Source: SIG440 sp045631525
Lineage (GTDB): Bacteria; Bacillota; Clostridia; Monoglobales; Monoglobaceae
Reading direction: 5' to 3'
NCBI GenBank assembly: GCA_045631525.1
Contig: JAZQUY010000009.1
Location: 4,279 to 68,278 of the forward strand
Length of the DNA stretch: 64,000 bases
Shown here: positions 1 to 7,394 of the stretch, piece after piece
Layout of the letters: each line of letters opens with the position of its first letter
How positions within the stretch are numbered: the stretch's first letter is position 1
Translations under genes and position numbers: made by a program
Notes under the pieces: generated by a model
What the model was told of the DNA's origin: nothing
The model's input: only the letters and a program-made list of their open reading frames with translations
The model's database searches: none

Positions 1-2
1 CC

Positions 3-593
3 TCTGCAACACCTTTTGCACTTCAGGTAATGCAACATATGAACGATGCCTGCAAAAGGTGGAAAGAAATGCACAACATTGACTTCAGCCTCTACGGAAC
101 ACCCCTCGAATCCACAACCTACAAATTTGCAAAATGTCTGCAAAAGCGTTTTGGAGTAGTTCCGGGTATCACCGACAAGGGCTATATAACAAACAGCTAT
201 CACATTCACGTAAGCGAAGAAGTTGACGCTTTCACAAAGCTTGCTTTTGAATCACAGTTCCAGCAGCTTTCACCTGGCGGTGCCATCAGCTATGTGGAAG
301 TTCCTGATATGCAAAATAACCTCGAGGCAGTTCTTCAGGTTATGAAATTCATTTATGACAACATTATGTATGCAGAGCTGAATACCAAATCCGACTACTG
401 TCAGGAATGCGGTTGGGACGGCGAGATTGAAATTGCCGAAGTTGACGGAAAGCTCATCTGGAAATGTCCAAAATGCCAGAACACCGACCAGAGCAAAATG
501 AACGTGGCAAGACGTACCTGTGGTTACATTGGAACTCAGTACTGGAATCAGGGAAGAACCCAGGAAATAAAAGAAAGGGTACTGCATTTATAA
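3..593 (+). CDS. nrdD: Anaerobic ribonucleoside-triphosphate reductase, C-terminal part
   Basis: This is the carboxy-terminal end of the class III, oxygen-sensitive ribonucleotide reductase, which makes deoxynucleotides from NTPs under anaerobic conditions. The frame is open to the left edge, so the gene starts outside the window and the first internal ATG at 30 is not the real start. Two cysteine pairs (CQEC and CPKC) form the zinc site typical of NrdD. The end carries the glycyl-radical motif RRTCGYIG, whose glycine is activated by NrdG, followed by the usual short tail. The nrdG start lies one base after the stop codon, so the two form one operon. Identification is secure. Confidence 0.95.
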   Translation, partial: SATPFALQVMQHMNDACKRWKEMHNIDFSLYGTPLESTTYKFAKCLQKRFGVVPGITDKGYITNSYHIHVSEEVDAFTKLAFESQFQQLSPGGAISYVEVPDMQNNLEAVLQVMKFIYDNIMYAELNTKSDYCQECGWDGEIEIAEVDGKLIWKCPKCQNTDQSKMNVARRTCGYIGTQYWNQGRTQEIKERVLHL

Positions 594-594
594 T

Positions 595-1119
595 ATGAAC
601 TACTGTGAAATAAAAAAATGCGATATTGCCAACGGAGAGGGTGTTCGTACCACCCTCTTTGTTTCGGGTTGTACCAACCACTGTGAGGAATGTTTTCAGC
701 CCCAGACGTGGGACTTTGACTATGGAAAGCCTTTTACAGACGAAATAGCAAACGAGATTATTGAATCAGTAAAGCCCTATTACATAAACGGGCTTACCCT
801 CCTTGGCGGCGAACCCTTTGAACCAAAAAACCAAAGAACGCTCCTCCCCTTCCTGAAAAAATTCAGGGAAAAATGTCCCGACAAAACCATTTGGTGCTTC
901 ACAGGCTTTCTCCTCGACGAAGAACTTTTAAAAGACGGCTCTTACCCAAGGTGCGAAGCGACAGACGAAATGCTCAGCCTCATTGACGTGCTGGTTGACG
1001 GTAGATACAAAAAAGAATTGAAAGACATTTCCCTCAAATTCCGTGGTTCATCAAACCAAAGGATAATTGATATGAACAAAACCCGAGCCTCTGGTAAAAT
1101 CGTCTTGTGGGATAATTAA
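595..1119 (+). CDS. nrdG: Anaerobic ribonucleotide reductase activating protein (radical SAM)
   Basis: NrdG uses a 4Fe-4S cluster and S-adenosylmethionine to place the glycyl radical on NrdD. The radical SAM cysteines are visible as C26-x3-C30-x2-C33 (SGCTNHCEEC), followed by the LLGGEPF motif of the SAM site. At 174 residues it has the normal family length. It begins one base after the nrdD stop, so translation is probably coupled; a weak AAAGGG ribosome site lies inside the end of nrdD. A hairpin terminator follows at about 1131. Confidence 0.95.
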   Translation: MNYCEIKKCDIANGEGVRTTLFVSGCTNHCEECFQPQTWDFDYGKPFTDEIANEIIESVKPYYINGLTLLGGEPFEPKNQRTLLPFLKKFREKCPDKTIWCFTGFLLDEELLKDGSYPRCEATDEMLSLIDVLVDGRYKKELKDISLKFRGSSNQRIIDMNKTRASGKIVLWDN

Positions 1120-1125
1120 ATAACA

Positions 1126-1156
1126 AAAAAGGCCAAAGCATCCGCTTTGGTCTTTT
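1126..1156 (+). terminator. Terminator after nrdDG
   Basis: GCCAAAGC pairs with GCTTTGG(T) around a short loop and is followed by TCTTTT. It ends the nrdDG transcript; the A-run on its left could also serve ppa coming from the right. Confidence 0.75.
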
Positions 1157-1168
1157 AATTTGCAAAAC

Positions 1169-1702
1169 TTACTTGCAAAAGTTCTCAATATAGTTTGTGA
1201 TTGCATCACCTATAACCCGACGTGCCTCTTCCTTTCCGCTTACCTCATCAACAGCCGTGTCCTTATGCTCAAGATTTTTATAAACCATAAAGAAGTGTCT
1301 CATTTCATCAAAAATATGAGCAGGAAGCTGGTCAATGTCGGTATAATGATTATATGTGGGATCGCTGAAAGGTATGGCGATTATCTTTTCGTCACTTCTG
1401 CCGTTATCAATCATTGAAATCACGCCTATTGGATATGCTCTCACAAGTGACATTGGTTCAAGAGGCTCAGAGCAAAGAAGCAAAACGTCAAGGGGGTCAT
1501 TATCATCCCCATAAGTCCTTGGAATAAACCCATAGTTCGCAGGATAATGGGTTGAGGTATAAAGTATGCGGTCAAGCATAATATACCCTGTTTCCTTGTC
1601 AAGCTCATACTTTTTCTTGCTGCCCTTTGAAATTTCAATTACACAAATGAAATCATCGACATTTATTCGCTTTGGTGAAATATCGTGCCATATATTTGAC
1701 AT
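1169..1702 (-). CDS. ppa: Inorganic pyrophosphatase, family I
   Basis: This soluble enzyme hydrolyses pyrophosphate to phosphate and so pulls biosynthetic reactions forward. The 177-residue length matches bacterial family I enzymes. The signature DNDPLDV at residues 67-73 supplies metal-binding aspartates, and the Y-P-x-N-Y-G-F-I-P-x-T-Y stretch before it is also typical. The ATG follows a GGAGAGA ribosome site by a few bases, and a good promoter lies about 35 bases upstream. It is a single-gene unit between the nrdDG terminator and tRNA-Ser. Confidence 0.93.
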   Translation of the reverse strand: MSNIWHDISPKRINVDDFICVIEISKGSKKKYELDKETGYIMLDRILYTSTHYPANYGFIPRTYGDDNDPLDVLLLCSEPLEPMSLVRAYPIGVISMIDNGRSDEKIIAIPFSDPTYNHYTDIDQLPAHIFDEMRHFFMVYKNLEHKDTAVDEVSGKEEARRVIGDAITNYIENFCK

Positions 1703-1734
1703 TTATTATCTCTCCTTATTTTTTCTTTGAATAT

Positions 1735-1763
1735 ATTTTATACTATTTTGAAAATAAAATCAA
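1735..1763 (-). promoter_or_regulatory. Promoter of ppa
   Basis: On the minus strand TTGATT, 17 bases, TAAAAT. The -10 box lies about 35 bases before the ppa start codon. Confidence 0.6.
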
Positions 1764-1789
1764 TACTAAATATTTTGAAATTAAAAACA

Positions 1790-1820
1790 AAAAATCCTAT
1801 CTCTCGACAGGATTTTTGTT
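1790..1820 (-). terminator. Terminator after tRNA-Ser
   Basis: On the minus strand AAAAATCCT and AGGATTTTT pair around a 10-base loop directly after the tRNA 3' end, with a T-run. Confidence 0.75.
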
Positions 1821-1821
1821 T

Positions 1822-1913
1822 TGGAGGAGAGGATGGGATTCGAACCCACGGTACGCTATAAACGTACACAGCATTTCCAATGCTGCGCCTTAAACCATCT
1901 CGACCACCTCTCC
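1822..1913 (-). tRNA. tRNA-Ser (anticodon GGA)
   Basis: Read on the minus strand the acceptor arm GGAGAGG pairs with CCTCTCC, the D arm has GGTTTAAGG, the anticodon loop is TTGGAAA between CAGCA and TGCTG, there is a long variable arm as in serine tRNAs, and the T arm has GGGTTCGAATCCC. CCA is encoded. The discriminator base is T rather than the G73 usual for serine tRNAs. A promoter and a terminator flank it as a single-gene unit. Confidence 0.95.
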
Positions 1914-1925
1914 GAGACCTAAATC

Positions 1926-1954
1926 AGTATACTACATTTCTTTGAAAAAATCAA
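1926..1954 (-). promoter_or_regulatory. Promoter of tRNA-Ser
   Basis: Minus strand TTGATT, 17 bases, TATACT, with the -10 box 12 bases before the tRNA 5' end. Confidence 0.65.
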
Positions 1955-2022
1955 GCTATTAAATAAAAAAATTTTGGATATAATATCATAAGTACAAACT
2001 TAAAAGAAAAGAGGGTACCAAA

Positions 2023-2280
2023 ATGAAAGAATTTGTATACAAAATAACCGACGAAATAGGCATCCACGCACGCCCCGCAGGGCTTTTGGTGAAAAAAGCC
2101 TCGGAATTCGCCTCGGAAATAACCATCCATTTAGGCGAAAAAGAGGCAAGTGCAAAAAAAATATTTTCCGTTATGTCCCTTGGCGCAAAGTGCGGTGATG
2201 AAATAAAAGTCACCATATATGGCGACGACGAAGATAAAGCCGCTATGGAAATGGAAGACTTCCTAAAAAACAACCTTTAA
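2023..2280 (+). CDS. HPr-family phosphocarrier protein lacking the regulatory Ser46
   Basis: The 85-residue product aligns without gaps to Bacillus HPr. The phosphorylated histidine is present (GIHARPAG, His15), so it can take phosphate from PEP via enzyme I. At position 46, where HPr kinase phosphorylates a serine in Gram-positives (KSIMGVMSLG), this protein reads KKIFSVMSLG, that is Lys46. Ser46-P/CcpA catabolite control therefore cannot act through this copy. It is a single gene with a GAGGGTACCAAA ribosome site and a terminator shared with typA. No other PTS gene is visible, so its role (PTS transport or regulation) is open. Confidence 0.85.
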   Translation: MKEFVYKITDEIGIHARPAGLLVKKASEFASEITIHLGEKEASAKKIFSVMSLGAKCGDEIKVTIYGDDEDKAAMEMEDFLKNNL

Positions 2281-2289
2281 AAACCAGAA

Positions 2290-2327
2290 CACCTGCACCC
2301 CAAAAGGGATGCAGGTATCTTTTTTTA
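2290..2327. terminator. Bidirectional terminator between the HPr-like gene and typA
   Basis: ACCTGCACCC and GGGATGCAGGT pair around AAAA, with T-run on the right and A-run on the left. It serves both convergent genes. Confidence 0.8.
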
Positions 2328-4148
2328 TTTTTCTCTTGCCTTTGCTTTGAGACGGAGCTGTGTATCAAGAATACGTTTCCTGAGTCTCAAACTCTTTGGT
2401 GTTACCTCCAAAAGCTCGTCATCCGCCAAGAATTCAATGCACATTTCAAGGCTGAGCTTTATTGGCGGCACAAGCTTAAGTGCCTCGTCACTGCCTGATG
2501 CACGGGTGTTGGTAAGTTGCTTTTTCTTGCAGACATTTACCGCCATATCTTCAAGCTTCGGATTCATACCAACAATCATACCCTCATAAACAGGCGTGCC
2601 TGGTCCAATAAACAGCGAGCCTCTGTCCTGAATTTTAAAGAGTCCATATCCCACAGCCTCACCCGTATCAAAAGAAACAAGTGATCCTGTATATCTTCTT
2701 GTTATCTCGCCCTTATAAGGCTGATATTCATAAAAGATAGAGTTCAGAATTCCCTCGCCCTTGGTGTCTGTTAAAAATTCGTTTCGGTAACCAAGAAGTC
2801 CACGTGCGGGAATAAGATATTCAAGTCTCATACGGTCGCTTCCCTGAGGCGCCATCTGTGTAAGCTCACCTTTTCGAGACCCCATCTTTTCCATAACAGC
2901 ACCCATTGTGGCCTCGGGCACGTCAATAACCAGCTTTTCAATGGGCTCACAAAGTGTTCCGTCAATCTCTTTGAACAAAACCTTTGGCGTACTCACCGAA
3001 AATTCATAACCCTCACGGCGCATGGTCTCAATGAGAATAGAAATATGCATTTCACCTCTTCCCGCCACACGGAAGGTATCTGTTGTGTCCCCGTCTTCAA
3101 CCCTCAGCGACACATCTTTCAGCATTTCTTTCATAAGTCTGTCACGGATTTGTCTTGATGTAACAAACTTTCCCTCTTTCCCTGCAAAGGGGCTGTCATT
3201 TACAGCAAAGGTCATTTCAATGGTGGGCTCGCCAATCTTCACAAAAGGCATCGGCTCGGGCTTTGTGACAGACGCCACAGTGTCACCGATTGTAATATCA
3301 GGAATTCCTGAAACGCAGACAATGTCCCCCACCTTTGCTGACTCAACGGCGGTTCTGCCAAGGCCGTCTATCTGATATATATTTGAAATCTTTGCCTTGT
3401 ATGGTGCGTGCTTTTCGTGATAGTCACAAACCATAATCTCCTGATTTTGTCGGAGCTCGCCACGTTCAATTCTGCCAATTGCCATTCTGCCTACATAGTC
3501 ATTGTAGTCAATGGATGACACAAGCATCTGCACCTCATCATCAGCATCGCCCTCAGGTGCAGGAATATGCTCAACTATTGTCTTAAACAAAAGCTCAAGG
3601 TCTTTCCCTGGCGAATATGGGTTAAGTGTTGCCGTTCCCGCTCTGCCTGAACAGAAAATAATGGGGCTGTCAATCTGCTCATCATTTGCGTCAAGGTCAA
3701 GGAGAAGCTCCAGAACCTCGTCAGGAATTTCATCAAGACGTGCATCGGGTCTGTCCATTTTGTTCACAACGATTATAATTCTGTGCTGCATCTCAAGAGC
3801 CTTTTGAAGCACAAATCTTGTCTGCGGCATAGGTCCCTCTGCCGCATCAACAAGCAGAATTACGCCGTTAACCATCTTGAGAATTCTCTCCACCTCACCA
3901 CTGAAATCAGCGTGTCCTGGTGTGTCAATAATATTCATCTTTATATCTTTATAATAAACCGAGGTGTTTTTTGCGAGAATGGTGATGCCCCTCTCTCTTT
4001 CAAGGTCGCCGTTGTCCATAACGCGCTCCTCAACCACCTGATTTTCACGGTAAACACCGCCCTGCTTCAGCATTTCGTCAACCAAAGTTGTCTTTCCATG
4101 GTCAACGTGGGCGATAATTGCTACATTTCTCAAATCTTCTCTTTTCAT
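2325..4148 (-). CDS. typA: Translational GTPase TypA/BipA
   Basis: TypA is a ribosome-associated GTPase of the EF-G class involved in 50S assembly and stress or cold adaptation. The G motifs are clear: AHVDHGKTTL near the N-terminus, DTPGHADF, and NKMDRPDA. EF-G domain 2 and the TypA-specific C-terminal part (ARGLLGYRNEFLTDT) follow. I place the start at the ATG encoding MKREDLRN (4148) because AAAGGAGC lies 7 bases before it; the frame is open 24 bases further but without a ribosome site. This gives 607 residues, the normal length. It has its own promoter. Confidence 0.96.
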   Translation of the reverse strand: MKREDLRNVAIIAHVDHGKTTLVDEMLKQGGVYRENQVVEERVMDNGDLERERGITILAKNTSVYYKDIKMNIIDTPGHADFSGEVERILKMVNGVILLVDAAEGPMPQTRFVLQKALEMQHRIIIVVNKMDRPDARLDEIPDEVLELLLDLDANDEQIDSPIIFCSGRAGTATLNPYSPGKDLELLFKTIVEHIPAPEGDADDEVQMLVSSIDYNDYVGRMAIGRIERGELRQNQEIMVCDYHEKHAPYKAKISNIYQIDGLGRTAVESAKVGDIVCVSGIPDITIGDTVASVTKPEPMPFVKIGEPTIEMTFAVNDSPFAGKEGKFVTSRQIRDRLMKEMLKDVSLRVEDGDTTDTFRVAGRGEMHISILIETMRREGYEFSVSTPKVLFKEIDGTLCEPIEKLVIDVPEATMGAVMEKMGSRKGELTQMAPQGSDRMRLEYLIPARGLLGYRNEFLTDTKGEGILNSIFYEYQPYKGEITRRYTGSLVSFDTGEAVGYGLFKIQDRGSLFIGPGTPVYEGMIVGMNPKLEDMAVNVCKKKQLTNTRASGSDEALKLVPPIKLSLEMCIEFLADDELLEVTPKSLRLRKRILDTQLRLKAKAREK

Positions 4149-4177
4149 AAATTCGCTCCTTTTTTGTACCAAACGCT

Positions 4178-4206
4178 ATTATACAACTTTTTTCTCTGTT
4201 TGTCTA
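4178..4206 (-). promoter_or_regulatory. Promoter of typA
   Basis: Minus strand TAGACA, 17 bases, TATAAT, about 30 bases before the typA start. Confidence 0.65.
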
Positions 4207-4233
4207 CCGCTTTGAAAATATTTTTCACAAAGG

Positions 4234-4257
4234 GCAAAGCCCCGCCATATGGCAGGG
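4234..4257 (-). terminator. Second hairpin downstream of the candidate small RNA
   Basis: Minus strand AAGCCCTGCC, ATAT, GGCGGGGCTT forms a near-perfect 10-bp hairpin. The following sequence is TTTGCCC, so the T-run is poor. It may be a back-up terminator for the RNA at 4302-4458 or simply a palindrome upstream of the typA promoter. Confidence 0.35.
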
Positions 4258-4301
4258 CTTTTGTCAGAAGATTGTTTAGCAGCATCCAGTGCGTCCAAAA
4301 T

Positions 4302-4331
4302 AAAAAAAGGTGCACGGCAGCGCCGCACACC
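4302..4331 (-). terminator. Terminator of the candidate small RNA
   Basis: Minus strand GGTGTGCGGC, GCT, GCCGTGCACC (two mismatches in the middle) followed by T7. Confidence 0.7.
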
Positions 4332-4458
4332 GAAAAACGCACTGCCTTTGTCGCCAAACAAATTCAAACAAGCAAAACAAGCATGTGTAAATAAGCAATG
4401 CATTTTTACCAAAATGTAAAAAAACACACTCGTTTCACTCATATTAAATTTGTTTGGC
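4302..4458 (-). ncRNA. Candidate structured small RNA (about 157 nt), unknown family
   Basis: This stretch has a transcript-like layout without a convincing gene. A promoter (TTTACA, 17 bases, TATTAT) ends 7 bases upstream. From the predicted +1 onward the 12-mer GCCAAACAAATT (4458-4447) is perfectly complementary to AATTTGTTTGGC (4364-4353), giving a long-range closing stem around about 80 bases that contain a smaller hairpin (TTTTTAC / GTAAAAA). It ends in a GGTG..CGGC / GCCG..CACC hairpin (8 bp with a 2x2 internal loop) and seven T. An open frame starting at the ATG near 4442 runs through the terminator and has no ribosome site. I do not recognise 6S, SRP, RNase P or tmRNA features. Confidence 0.5.
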
Positions 4459-4464
4459 ACAAAT

Positions 4465-4493
4465 ATAATACCACACCTTTTCCCTTTTGTAAA
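4465..4493 (-). promoter_or_regulatory. Promoter of the candidate small RNA
   Basis: Minus strand TTTACA, 17 bases, TATTAT; predicted start of transcription falls at the first base of the closing stem of the RNA at 4302-4458. Confidence 0.55.
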
Positions 4494-4523
4494 GAAAAAC
4501 TTTTCCCATATATTCCCCTTTTC

Positions 4524-4552
4524 TTGACAAAATTCTGCTTTGTTGATATACT
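4524..4552 (+). promoter_or_regulatory. Promoter of mscL
   Basis: TTGACA, 17 bases, TATACT; the ATG of mscL is 38 bases downstream. Confidence 0.75.
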
Positions 4553-4589
4553 TGTTTCATAAAGTTTAAAACGAAAGGTTGTATAAATT

Positions 4590-5030
4590 ATGTGGGAAGA
4601 ATTTAAAAAGTTTGCCTTCAAGGGCAATGTAATCGACATGGCTGTCGGCGTTGTTGTGGGCGGTGCATTCAGCACAATCGTGAACTCTCTGGTTAAAGAT
4701 ATTATCATGCCAATCTTTGGCTTTATCACCGCAGGTATGGACTTTTCCGCACTCAAGGTTGTTCTCTCTGAGGCAACAGAAGAAAAAGCAGAAGCCGCTA
4801 TTCTTTATGGCTCATTTATCCAGAACATCATCAGCTTTTTGATTATTGCATTCTCAATTTTCATTGTTATCAAGGGCATCACAAAGGCACAGTCCTTAAG
4901 AAAAGCTCCCGAGCCCGAGGTTATTGAAGAAGCTCCAAAAGCTCCGACACAAGAAGAGCTCCTTGCTGAAATCCGTGACCTTCTTAAAGCATCTGCCGTT
5001 GCTCCCGCACTGGAAGAAGCAAAAGACTAA
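4590..5030 (+). CDS. mscL: Large-conductance mechanosensitive channel MscL
   Basis: MscL is a homopentameric membrane channel that opens under osmotic down-shock. The 146-residue product has the conserved start (WEEFKKFAFKGNVIDMAVGVVVGGAFSTIV split over helix 1), a periplasm-side loop at about 45-72, a second membrane helix at about 73-97 (FIQNIISFLIIAFSIFIVIK) and a charged cytoplasmic C-terminal helix (EELLAEIRDLLKA). It is a single-gene unit with its own promoter and a strong terminator. Confidence 0.95.
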   Translation: MWEEFKKFAFKGNVIDMAVGVVVGGAFSTIVNSLVKDIIMPIFGFITAGMDFSALKVVLSEATEEKAEAAILYGSFIQNIISFLIIAFSIFIVIKGITKAQSLRKAPEPEVIEEAPKAPTQEELLAEIRDLLKASAVAPALEEAKD

Positions 5031-5046
5031 CACAAAAAAAACACAA

Positions 5047-5083
5047 ACCCCGAAAGGAAATCCTTTCGGGGAATTTTTTATTT
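5047..5083. terminator. Bidirectional terminator between mscL and glnN
   Basis: CCCCGAAAGGA, AA, TCCTTTCGGGG followed by a T-rich run; the stop codon of glnN (5078) lies inside the T-run on the other side. Confidence 0.85.
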
Positions 5084-7165
5084 TATACTGAAAATTATAT
5101 CGCCATAAGAGGGAACTGGCCAATATCCTCTGTCAGACTCCGCTTCAACGCTGTCAACCAAAAATCTCAGCCTTTCCATCTTTGGAATAACGCTGTCAGC
5201 AAAGAACCTTGCCACCTCCAGCGATGTACCATTCGGCACATTTTTAAGGTCGCTATCAAGAGCATTGTTGATTTCTGTGATTTCATCAGCCGCCGCCGCT
5301 ATCTTTTTAAGAGCACCCTTTTCGGTCTCAAAAGGAATATCAGGGCATACCTCACGCTTTGCAATGATTGTTTCACAAAGACCTCTCTGAACATCCGAAA
5401 TTGCAGGTGAATAATCCTTTTTCACCATATCCACCATGGTGAGCGCCTCAATGTTCACAAGCTTTGAATATTGCTCAAGCAAAATCTCATATCTTGCACG
5501 CATTTCGGTTTCGTTGTAAACCCCATGGCGTTTGAACAAATCAAGGTTTTCCTGTTTTATGTAATAAGGCAGTGCATCAACTGTTGTACGAAGATTAAGG
5601 AGTCCGCGTTTTTCAGCTTCTTTCACCCAATCATCTGAGTATCCGTTTCCGTCAAAGATAACCGCATCGTGTTCTGTTATAATGCGCTTAAGCAGAGTGT
5701 GTACAGCACCAAGGAAATCAGGCTTGCCCTCAAGCTCGTCTGCAAATAGCCTCAGCTCATCAGCAACAATTGTGTTGAGCATAATATTTGAGCAGGCGAT
5801 AGATGCGCTTGAGCCAAGCATACGGAATTCAAATTTGTTTCCCGTAAAGGCAAAGGGCGATGTTCGATTTCTGTCGGTTGAATCTTTGGGAAACACAGGA
5901 AGAGCATTCACCCCAACCTTCATAGTCTGTCTGCCCGACTGAACATAATCATTGTCAGCCTTTATAGCCTCCAAAACCCCCGCAAGCTCTGTGCCAAGGA
6001 ACAAAGAAATAATTGCAGGCGGAGCCTCGTGGGCACCAAGACGGTGGTCATTTCCGGCACTTGCCGCTGAAATACGAAGCAAATCCTGATGCTTATGTAC
6101 TGCACTGATAACAGCGCAAAGGAAAACCAAAAATTGTGCATTGTCGTGGGGTGATTTTCCCGGCTCAAAAAGGTTCTCTCCGGTGTTTGTGGTAAGAGAC
6201 CAGTTGTTGTGCTTACCGCTTCCGTTTATGCCCTCAAAAGGCTTCTCGTGAAGCAGGCAAACCATACCGTGTCTTTCTGCAACAACCTTCATCATTTCCA
6301 TAGTGAGCTGATTGTGGTCTGTTGCAATATTTACAGTAGTAAAAATCGGTGCCAGCTCATGCTGAGCAGGTGCCGCCTCGTTGTGCTTTGTTTTTGCCAA
6401 AATTCCAAGCTTCCAAAGCTCTTCATCAAGCTCTTTCATATATGCCGAGACCCTTGACTTAAGCTTTCCAAAATAATGGTCTTCAAGCTCCTGTCCCTTT
6501 GGTGCAGGTGTGCCGAAAAGTGTTCTTCCGCAATATATAAGGTCCTTGCGCTGTTCAAACACGTCCTTGTCAATGAGGAAATATTCCTGCTCAGGTCCGA
6601 CAGTTGGAACAACACGCACTACATCATTTTTGCCAAAGAGTTTCAGGATTCTCACAGCCTGACGGCTCACAGCCTCCATTGAACGAAGAAGCGGCGTTTT
6701 TTTGTCCAAAGACTCTCCGCCATAAGAACAAAAGGCAGTAGGAATACAAAGAGTTCCGTCCTTAATAAAAGCATAGGACGTAGGGTCCCAAGCGGTATAG
6801 CCCCTTGCCTCAAAGGTAGCACGAAGTCCACCAGACGGAAAGCTGGAAGCATCAGGCTCGCCTTTTATAAGCTCCTTGCCCGAAAATTCCATAATGATGT
6901 TTCCGCCGCTGCTTGGGGTAATAAAGCTGTCATGCTTTTCAGCTGTAACGCCCGTCATAGGCTGGAACCAGTGGGTAAAATGTGTAGCACCCTTTTCAAT
7001 TGCCCAATCCTTCATGGCGCACGCAATCTCATCCGCAACAGCACGATCAAGAACCTCACCGTTGTTTATGGTTTTTTTAAGTGCTCTGTAAATATCTCTG
7101 GGCAGTCTTTCTTTCATAACAGTTTCGTTAAAAACCAGACTGCCAAAAATCTCAGGTATATTCAT
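5078..7165 (-). CDS. glnN: Glutamine synthetase type III
   Basis: This ATP-dependent enzyme fixes ammonium on glutamate. Type III enzymes (about 700 residues) are much longer than GlnA and are common in Bacteroidetes and Clostridia. The predicted 695 residues start MNIPEIFGS, contain the catalytic core (HWFQPMTG, PSGGLRATFEARGYT, GPEQEYFLID, KHNEAAPAQHELAP, GSGKHNNWS) and end with the type III C-terminal region. The start at 7165 is chosen because a GGGGGGAAAG site precedes it by 5-6 bases. The leader contains a complete terminator 13 bases after the predicted transcription start, so expression is probably set by attenuation. Confidence 0.95.
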   Translation of the reverse strand: MNIPEIFGSLVFNETVMKERLPRDIYRALKKTINNGEVLDRAVADEIACAMKDWAIEKGATHFTHWFQPMTGVTAEKHDSFITPSSGGNIIMEFSGKELIKGEPDASSFPSGGLRATFEARGYTAWDPTSYAFIKDGTLCIPTAFCSYGGESLDKKTPLLRSMEAVSRQAVRILKLFGKNDVVRVVPTVGPEQEYFLIDKDVFEQRKDLIYCGRTLFGTPAPKGQELEDHYFGKLKSRVSAYMKELDEELWKLGILAKTKHNEAAPAQHELAPIFTTVNIATDHNQLTMEMMKVVAERHGMVCLLHEKPFEGINGSGKHNNWSLTTNTGENLFEPGKSPHDNAQFLVFLCAVISAVHKHQDLLRISAASAGNDHRLGAHEAPPAIISLFLGTELAGVLEAIKADNDYVQSGRQTMKVGVNALPVFPKDSTDRNRTSPFAFTGNKFEFRMLGSSASIACSNIMLNTIVADELRLFADELEGKPDFLGAVHTLLKRIITEHDAVIFDGNGYSDDWVKEAEKRGLLNLRTTVDALPYYIKQENLDLFKRHGVYNETEMRARYEILLEQYSKLVNIEALTMVDMVKKDYSPAISDVQRGLCETIIAKREVCPDIPFETEKGALKKIAAAADEITEINNALDSDLKNVPNGTSLEVARFFADSVIPKMERLRFLVDSVEAESDRGYWPVPSYGDIIFSIK

Positions 7166-7204
7166 AAAGCTTTCCCCCCTACGTAAAATCCGCATCAAAT
7201 ACCC

Positions 7205-7235
7205 AAAAAAAGTGCTGTGGGCAACCCCACAGCAC
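7205..7235 (-). promoter_or_regulatory. Leader terminator (attenuator) of glnN
   Basis: Minus strand GTGCTGTGGG, GTTG, CCCACAGCAC is a perfect 10-bp stem followed by seven T. It lies between the glnN promoter and the glnN start codon, about 40 bases before the ATG, with no plus-strand gene it could serve. Such a position marks a transcription attenuator. The ligand or antitermination protein is not visible; a competing pairing of TGGG upstream with CCCA of the stem is possible. Confidence 0.75.
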
Positions 7236-7254
7236 CCATTGGTTTTACAGGTAA

Positions 7255-7283
7255 ATTATACACTTTGGGGGCTGTTTTGTCAA
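7255..7283 (-). promoter_or_regulatory. Promoter of glnN
   Basis: Minus strand TTGACA, 17 bases, TATAAT: a perfect consensus. Transcription would start near 7248. Confidence 0.85.
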
Positions 7284-7319
7284 TACAATTAAAAAAAATA
7301 TAAAATTTTAAAAAAAGTC

Positions 7320-7348
7320 TTGATTTTTTAGATTATCTATGGTATTAT
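7320..7348 (+). promoter_or_regulatory. Promoter of rpsT
   Basis: TTGATT, 17 bases, TATTAT, 47 bases before the rpsT start. Confidence 0.6.
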
Positions 7349-7394
7349 ATTACAAGTTGACTTAAGATTTAGATTATTAAGCGGAGGTGAAATT

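Noticed and set aside
1672..1893. 73-codon plus-strand frame between ppa and the HPr-like gene
   Set aside because: It covers the tRNA-Ser gene and its terminator.
3783..4394. A 203-codon plus-strand open frame covering the typA start and the typA-mscL gap
   Set aside because: It overlaps typA antisense, crosses two promoters and two hairpins and has no recognisable domain.
4179..4460. A 93-codon minus-strand frame across the candidate small RNA
   Set aside because: It runs through a strong terminator, has no ribosome site and odd composition; the RNA explanation fits better.
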